A DNA stretch of 64,000 nucleotides from Jiangella endophytica (GTDB taxonomy: Bacteria; Actinomycetota; Actinomycetes; Jiangellales; Jiangellaceae). The stretch covers positions 62,001-126,000 of the forward strand of contig NZ_QVAI01000007.1 in assembly GCF_003427025.1 (NCBI RefSeq). The letters run 5' to 3'. This document shows positions 61,347-64,000 of the stretch, piece after piece. Numbering within the stretch: position 1 is the stretch's first letter; the number at the start of each line of letters is the position of its first letter. A program made the position numbers and the translations under genes. Under the pieces are notes generated by a model. The model worked only from the letters and a program-made list of their open reading frames with translations, searched no databases and was not told the origin of the DNA.

Positions 61347-62579
61347 GTGCGCCACGCCGACAGGGCCGACGGCCGCCGGGCCGCCGGCCGGGTCGTGGTC
61401 GTCGCCGCCATTCTGCTGATCGCGCTCGACCTGCGCAGCGGCATCGCCGCCGTCCCGCCACTGCTCACCGAGATCCGGACCGACCTGGGCATGTCGGCGG
61501 CCGCGGCCGGTCTGGTCACCGCGATCCCGGTGCTCTGCTTCGCACTGCTCGCACCGGCGGTGACGCTGGCCGGACGGCGGGTCGGCGTCGACGCGGTCGT
61601 GCTGGCCGGTTGCCTCCTCGTCTGCGCGGGCTCGCTGCTACGCGTCCTCGACGGGACCGCCGTGCTGCTCGCGGGCACCGTCCTCGTCGGCGCGGGCATC
61701 ACCACCGGCAACGTCCTGGTGCCGGTGGTGGTCCGGCGCGACGTCCCGCACCGCACCGGCCCGGTGACCGGCCTCTACATCGCGACCATGTCCGGCGGCG
61801 CCATGCTGGCGGCCGCGGCCGCGGTGCCGTTCGCCGACGCGTGGGGCTGGCGGCCGGCCGTCGCCGTGTGGGCGGCGCCGGCGCTGGTCGCCGCCGCCGT
61901 GTGGGCGGTGCGGGGGCGGCGTCCGGCGCCCGCCCTGATCGGCCCCACTCCGGCCGCCGGGGACGACGACAGCCCGCTGCGGCTGCGCGGCTCGCCGGTC
62001 GCCTGGGGCATGGCGCTGTTCCTCGGCGCCCAGGCGGCCGCGTACTACACGATGACGACCTGGCTGCCGACCCTGCTGACCGACGAGGCGGGTGTCTCGG
62101 CCGGGACCGCCGGCGCGGCGATGTCCGCGTTCCAGGCGCTCGGCATCGCCGGCTCCCTGACGGTGCCGCTGCTGGCGGCGGCACCGCACCGGCGTGGGTG
62201 GCTGGCCCTGCTGGTCGCGGCCGGGTGGCTGGTGACGTCGGCCGGCCTGCTGCTGTGGCCGGAGGCCTGGCCGGTCTGGATCGCGACCGGCGGCCTCGCG
62301 CAGGGCGGCGGCATCGGGCTGGCCATGGCCCTGATCGCACTCGGCGCCACCGACGTCGCCACCACCCGGCGGCTGTCGGGCATGGTCCAGGGCATCGGCT
62401 ACCTGATCGCCGCGGCGGCGCCGGTGGGCATCGGCGCCGCCTACCAGGCCACCGGCGGCTGGACCCTCCCGCTGCTCGTGCTGGTGGCCGCCTCGTTCGT
62501 CATGGCCGGCGCGGGCTGGACCGGCGGACGCGAACTGCGTCGCGGGACCTACGCCGGACCATCCGGATCGACCGGGTAG
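61347..62579 (+). CDS. MFS transporter, CynX/NimT-like
   Basis: 410 residues from GTG 61347. Twelve hydrophobic helices in two halves, with a charged central loop (RGRRPAPALIGPTPAAGDDD). The first helix region ends ALDLRSGIAAVPPLL, characteristic of the CynX/NimT/YycB family that exports or imports small anions and nitroimidazole-type compounds. The direction and substrate are unknown. It follows the dehydrogenase gene by 30 bases and may be the last gene of that operon, but its 3' end overlaps the convergent GntR gene by 31 bases. Confidence 0.85.
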   Translation: MRHADRADGRRAAGRVVVVAAILLIALDLRSGIAAVPPLLTEIRTDLGMSAAAAGLVTAIPVLCFALLAPAVTLAGRRVGVDAVVLAGCLLVCAGSLLRVLDGTAVLLAGTVLVGAGITTGNVLVPVVVRRDVPHRTGPVTGLYIATMSGGAMLAAAAAVPFADAWGWRPAVAVWAAPALVAAAVWAVRGRRPAPALIGPTPAAGDDDSPLRLRGSPVAWGMALFLGAQAAAYYTMTTWLPTLLTDEAGVSAGTAGAAMSAFQALGIAGSLTVPLLAAAPHRRGWLALLVAAGWLVTSAGLLLWPEAWPVWIATGGLAQGGGIGLAMALIALGATDVATTRRLSGMVQGIGYLIAAAAPVGIGAAYQATGGWTLPLLVLVAASFVMAGAGWTGGRELRRGTYAGPSGSTG

Positions 62580-63328
62580 GCGCTGGCGGTGACGTAGAGG
62601 GCGTCGGGGCGGAAGACCAGGCGGCCGAGGGCGATGATGCGCTCGTCGTCGCCGAACAGCCGGCAGTACACCACCAGCAGCGGCGCGCCGGGCGCGACCT
62701 CGAGCTCGGCGGCCAGCTCACCCGTGGCGGCGATGGCGGTGACGGCGTGGTCGCTTCGCGCCAGCGGAATGTGTTCGACGTCGCGGAAGAACGTGGTGAC
62801 GCCGTCTGTCAGCGAGTTGATGCGCACCTCGTGGCCGTTCAGCGTGGCCGGCAGCGTGTGCTCGACCAGCGCCGTGGCACCGCCGTCGACCTCGTAGGAC
62901 CGGCTGACCCGGAACACCGGTGCTCCGGCGGCGAGGCCCAGCAGCGGGCCACTCTCGTCGTCGGCGGCCTCGCGGTGCACGCTGACCCTGCGCACCGTGT
63001 GCGCCGAGCTGGCGCCACCGAGGACGCTCGACACCGAGCGGATGTGGTCGATCGGGTAGGCGATGGCGCGGTCGAGCGTGAAGCGCTGTGGCGCCGTGAT
63101 CAGCGTGCCGACCCGCCGGCGGCGCTCGATCTCGCCGGCCGCCTCGAGCGTGGCCAGCGCCTCGCGCAGCGTGCCGCGTGACGTCCCGAGCTGTTCGCTC
63201 AGCTCCTTCTCGGGCGGCAGGCGATCACCTCCACGTGCGCGCTCCTCGGCGATCAGGGCGCGCAGTCTCGACGTGACGGTGTCGACACGCGGCCGCCGAA
63301 CCGCGTCGGACGTGCTCGGAAGAGTCAT
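62549..63328 (-). CDS. UTRA-type GntR repressor
   Basis: 259 residues from ATG 63328. Winged helix at about residues 17-80 (VTSRLRALIAEERARGGDRL, LSEQLGTSRGTLREALATLE, RRRRVGTLI), then a UTRA domain (RVSRSYEVDGGATALVEHTLP, IIALGRLVFRPDALYV). It is divergent from the SsuC-like permease gene. Two TGGTTCnACCA palindromes lie in the intergenic region, one on its own -10 region and one downstream of the permease promoter, so it probably represses both genes. The last 31 bases overlap the MFS gene. Confidence 0.9.
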   Translation of the reverse strand: MTLPSTSDAVRRPRVDTVTSRLRALIAEERARGGDRLPPEKELSEQLGTSRGTLREALATLEAAGEIERRRRVGTLITAPQRFTLDRAIAYPIDHIRSVSSVLGGASSAHTVRRVSVHREAADDESGPLLGLAAGAPVFRVSRSYEVDGGATALVEHTLPATLNGHEVRINSLTDGVTTFFRDVEHIPLARSDHAVTAIAATGELAAELEVAPGAPLLVVYCRLFGDDERIIALGRLVFRPDALYVTASAYPVDPDGPA

Positions 63329-63349
63329 CGAACCAAGATCCTCTCATCA

Positions 63350-63362
63350 ATGGTTCGACCAT
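63350..63362. promoter_or_regulatory. GntR operator OA
   Basis: ATGGTTCGACCAT is a perfect 13-bp palindrome (five-base arms, three-base centre). It overlaps the putative -10 element of the GntR gene, TATATG (63360-63365 read on the minus strand). Confidence 0.75.
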
Positions 63363-63387
63363 ATAACCACGATCGATCCGCACACAA
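63360..63387 (-). promoter_or_regulatory. Candidate promoter of the GntR gene
   Basis: Read on the minus strand: -35 TTGTGT (63382-63387) and -10 TATATG (63360-63365) with a 16-base spacer. Operator OA covers the -10, giving direct autorepression. Confidence 0.5.
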
Positions 63388-63402
63388 GCCCATTGCTGCG
63401 GC

Positions 63403-63431
63403 TTGACGCCCAGATCAAGGCGGCGTAAAAA
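63403..63431 (+). promoter_or_regulatory. Candidate promoter of the SsuC-like permease operon
   Basis: -35 TTGACG (63403-63408) and -10 TAAAAA (63426-63431), 17 bases apart, one of the closest matches to the bacterial consensus in the window. Operator OB lies about 30 bases downstream. Confidence 0.6.
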
Positions 63432-63464
63432 GGTCCACAACTTTCCCCGGTCTTAATCGCCTTA

Positions 63465-63477
63465 TTGGTTCAACCAA
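63465..63477. promoter_or_regulatory. GntR operator OB
   Basis: TTGGTTCAACCAA is a perfect 13-bp palindrome of the same type as OA, placed between the permease promoter and the leader ORF start codon. Confidence 0.75.
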
Positions 63478-63487
63478 AGGAGCGTTC

Positions 63488-63526
63488 ATGATCGCCATCG
63501 CGCACGGGCCGCGGAGGGCGTCGTGA
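63488..63526 (+). CDS. 12-codon leader ORF coupled to the permease gene
   Basis: ATG 63488 has the strong ribosome-binding site AAAGGAG five bases upstream and encodes MIAIAHGPRRAS before TGA 63524-63526. That stop overlaps the GTG of the permease as GTGA. It may be a real leader peptide that couples or attenuates translation, or an accidental start. Nothing in the peptide shows a run of one residue of the biosynthetic-attenuator kind. Confidence 0.4.
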   Translation: MIAIAHGPRRAS

Positions 63527-64000
63527 CGGGAGTCGGCACCGGCCTCGGCCGGTACGGCCTCGCGGTGCGGGTCCGCCGGTTCGACGTCGGCGCGCGCCTG
63601 GGCCGCCTGGGGCTCGGCGCCGCCGGGTTCGCCGTCGTCGTCGTGGCGTGGCACCTGATGGCCGTCGGCGAGATCTTCGGCACCGGGCTGCTGCCCAGGC
63701 CGCTCGAGGTCGGCCGGGTCATCGTCGACGGGCTCGGCAACGGGCTGCTCGACGACCTACTGATCAGCTTCCGCCGGGTCCTGGTCGGCGTCGGGCTGGG
63801 CCTGGCCATCGCCGCGCCGATCGGCTTCGTACTCGGCTGGTTCGGCATCGCCCGGGCGATGTTCAACCCGCTGGTGAACTTCCTCCGGGCGCTGCCGCCG
63901 ATCGCGTTGGTGCCGCTGGTCATCGTCTACTTCGGCATCGGCGAGCTGTCGCGCGGCATCGTGCTGGTCTGGGCCGCCTTCTTCGCGACCATCGTCATCG
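63523..64000 (+). CDS. ABC transporter permease, SsuC/TauC type (5' part, cut by window edge)
   Basis: 159 codons from GTG 63523 to the right edge, open throughout. GGAGGG stands a few bases before the GTG. The first helix (FAVVVVAWHLMAVGEIF) and the stretch LLPRPLEVGRVIVDGL are typical of nitrate/sulfonate/bicarbonate permeases, followed by SFRRVLVGVGLGLAIAAPIG and NFLRALPPIALVPLVIVYFGIG, the conserved membrane part before the EAA loop. It would import an alkanesulfonate, taurine-like compound or thiamine/riboflavin precursor; the partner ATPase and binding protein must lie beyond the window. Control by the UTRA-GntR protein is suggested by the operators. Confidence 0.85.
   Translation, partial: MTGVGTGLGRYGLAVRVRRFDVGARLGRLGLGAAGFAVVVVAWHLMAVGEIFGTGLLPRPLEVGRVIVDGLGNGLLDDLLISFRRVLVGVGLGLAIAAPIGFVLGWFGIARAMFNPLVNFLRALPPIALVPLVIVYFGIGELSRGIVLVWAAFFATIVI

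Overview
The window is one contiguous piece of very high-GC (roughly 70% or more) bacterial chromosome. GC-rich third codon positions, frequent GTG starts, LAL-type and MocR regulators, many ECF/GntR/TetR/LacI regulators, an LPXTG-type wall protein and Twin-domain secreted proteases all point to an actinomycete (Actinomycetota). A Jiangella- or Nocardioides-like soil organism would fit, but the genus is a guess. I see no rRNA, tRNA, CRISPR array, integrase or transposase, and no shift in base use that would mark an island.

Layout. 1-9600 is housekeeping-like: the 5' part of a SigE-type ECF sigma factor, a sortase-anchored trypsin, NfeD, cystathionine beta-synthase, an SGNH hydrolase, a thiolase behind a good TetR-type operator, a DUF4287-like protein, a Bax-inhibitor membrane protein and a DUF3352 protein. 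9616-18601 holds a very large DUF4132 protein with a small unknown partner, then a large subtilisin. 18602-19000 is a repeat-rich gap with a long inverted repeat. 18989-30946 is a run of regulators and small enzymes: LAL regulator, two MarR proteins, methyltransferase, GntR, a BBE-type flavin oxidase paired with a divergent MocR regulator, a quinone-oxidoreductase-like enzyme with a tandem operator and its TetR regulator, and a possibly frameshifted membrane protein. 30989-35716 is a 1,575-residue secreted PHP + metallophosphatase + GLUG-repeat protein.

36126-46908 is the most striking unit: an apparently complete ten-gene operon for uptake and breakdown of small peptides or peptide-like amides. 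It has two M19-type dipeptidase paralogues at its ends, a Dpp/Opp-type ABC transporter (binding protein, two permeases, two ATPases), an M24-fold protein whose metal site is degenerate in a creatinase-like way, an alpha/beta hydrolase, and a UTRA-GntR regulator. Most junctions overlap by 4-14 bases. A nested palindrome lies in front.

46990-50696 has a membrane protein, then a YciI / ECF sigma factor / flavin oxidase operon. 50765-61316 is carbohydrate metabolism in two LacI-controlled sets: a GH42 beta-galactosidase divergent from LacI, and an aldo/keto reductase divergent from a second LacI, followed by a sugar ABC transporter (binding protein, two permeases; no ATPase), a DapA-family lyase and a zinc dehydrogenase. 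Three near-identical 18-20 bp operators tie the second set together. 61347-64000 has an MFS exporter, a UTRA-GntR repressor and the start of an SsuC/TauC-type permease gene, with two GntR operators and a short coupled leader ORF between them. All functional statements come from motifs and context read by eye; no database search was run.
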